Part shown: positions 15,081 to 15,135 of the stretch, one piece after another
Layout of the letters: each line of letters opens with the position of its first letter
Position numbering within the stretch: position 1 is the stretch's first letter
Assembly (NCBI RefSeq): GCF_046542825.1
Contig: NZ_JBKHAQ010000068.1
Coordinates: 1-15,135 of the forward strand
Reading direction: 5' to 3'
Source: Rhodosalinus sp046542825
GTDB lineage: Bacteria > Pseudomonadota > Alphaproteobacteria > Rhodobacterales > Rhodobacteraceae
DNA: 15,135 bases
Program-made: the position numbers and the translations under genes
Notes under the pieces: generated by a model
Seen by the model: the letters and a program-made list of their open reading frames with translations, nothing else
Databases searched by the model: none
Told to the model about the DNA's origin: nothing

Positions 15081-15135
15081 TTACTCGTAGCGCAGCTCGG
15101 TCGCCTTGCCGCGGAAGACCGTGTAGGCCAGCACC
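15081..15135 (-). CDS. 3' end of a minus-strand gene, possibly cytochrome bd-type oxidase subunit II
   Basis: Only the last 17 codons and the TAA stop (15083-15081) lie in the window; they read VLAYTVFRGKATELRYE. The YxVFRGK pattern near the end is typical of the last helix boundary of CydB/CioB, subunit II of bd-type quinol oxidases, as I remember that family. Codons are GC-ending, and a strong hairpin follows the stop, which supports a real gene. It converges on the nuo operon. Seventeen residues are too few to be certain; another membrane protein is possible. Confidence 0.5.
   Translation of the reverse strand, partial: VLAYTVFRGKATELRYE

Noticed and set aside
1..15135. CRISPR arrays, tRNA or rRNA genes, insertion sequences, phage or defence genes
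   Set aside because: I looked for regular repeats, tRNA-like cloverleaf patterns and transposase or nuclease motifs and found none; nearly all the sequence is the nuo operon.

Overview
The window is a GC-rich stretch of bacterial chromosome that carries one complete, tightly packed operon for proton-pumping NADH:quinone oxidoreductase (respiratory complex I): nuoA-nuoB-nuoCD-nuoE-nuoF-nuoG-nuoH-nuoI-nuoJ-nuoK-nuoL-nuoM-nuoN, all on the + strand from 426 to 14644. Composition, third-position GC, the FnrL-type operator and the style of the GC-rich terminator suggest an alphaproteobacterium, probably Rhodobacterales (Rhodobacter/Rhodovulum/Paracoccus relatives). That is inference, because no taxonomic marker is present.

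The complex itself is of the Escherichia coli type and not the mitochondria-like type usual in Alphaproteobacteria. NuoC and NuoD are fused, NuoG is long and has the four cysteines for the extra N7 cluster, and NuoB, NuoF, NuoG, NuoH, NuoI and NuoCD carry sequence stretches recognisable from the E. coli proteins. No accessory open reading frames lie between the genes. Some Rhodobacterales such as Rhodobacter sphaeroides are known to carry two complex I isozymes, one of this kind; this window most likely holds that second isozyme.

Layout: 1-425 is a non-coding leader with a perfect 9-bp-stem hairpin, a direct repeat, a dyad and a near-consensus FNR/FnrL box, ending in a Shine-Dalgarno sequence and a TTG start for nuoA. 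426-14644 is the operon. Nearly every junction is a 4-base ATGA overlap; K/L has a 1-base gap and L/M a 10-base overlap, so translation is likely coupled throughout. NuoE-F-G form the NADH-oxidising arm (FMN plus Fe-S clusters), NuoB-CD-I the connecting arm to the quinone site, and NuoA-H-J-K-L-M-N the membrane arm.

14645-15080 has no intact gene. It holds what looks like a frameshifted remnant of a minus-strand gene, then a strong GC-rich hairpin acting as terminator for a gene entering from the right edge on the minus strand. Only that gene's last 17 codons are visible; they resemble the C-terminus of cytochrome bd-type quinol oxidase subunit II. I found no undescribed system here. The points worth following are the isozyme type, its probable oxygen-responsive control, unusual residues in NuoA and NuoJ, the NuoL extension, and the relic.
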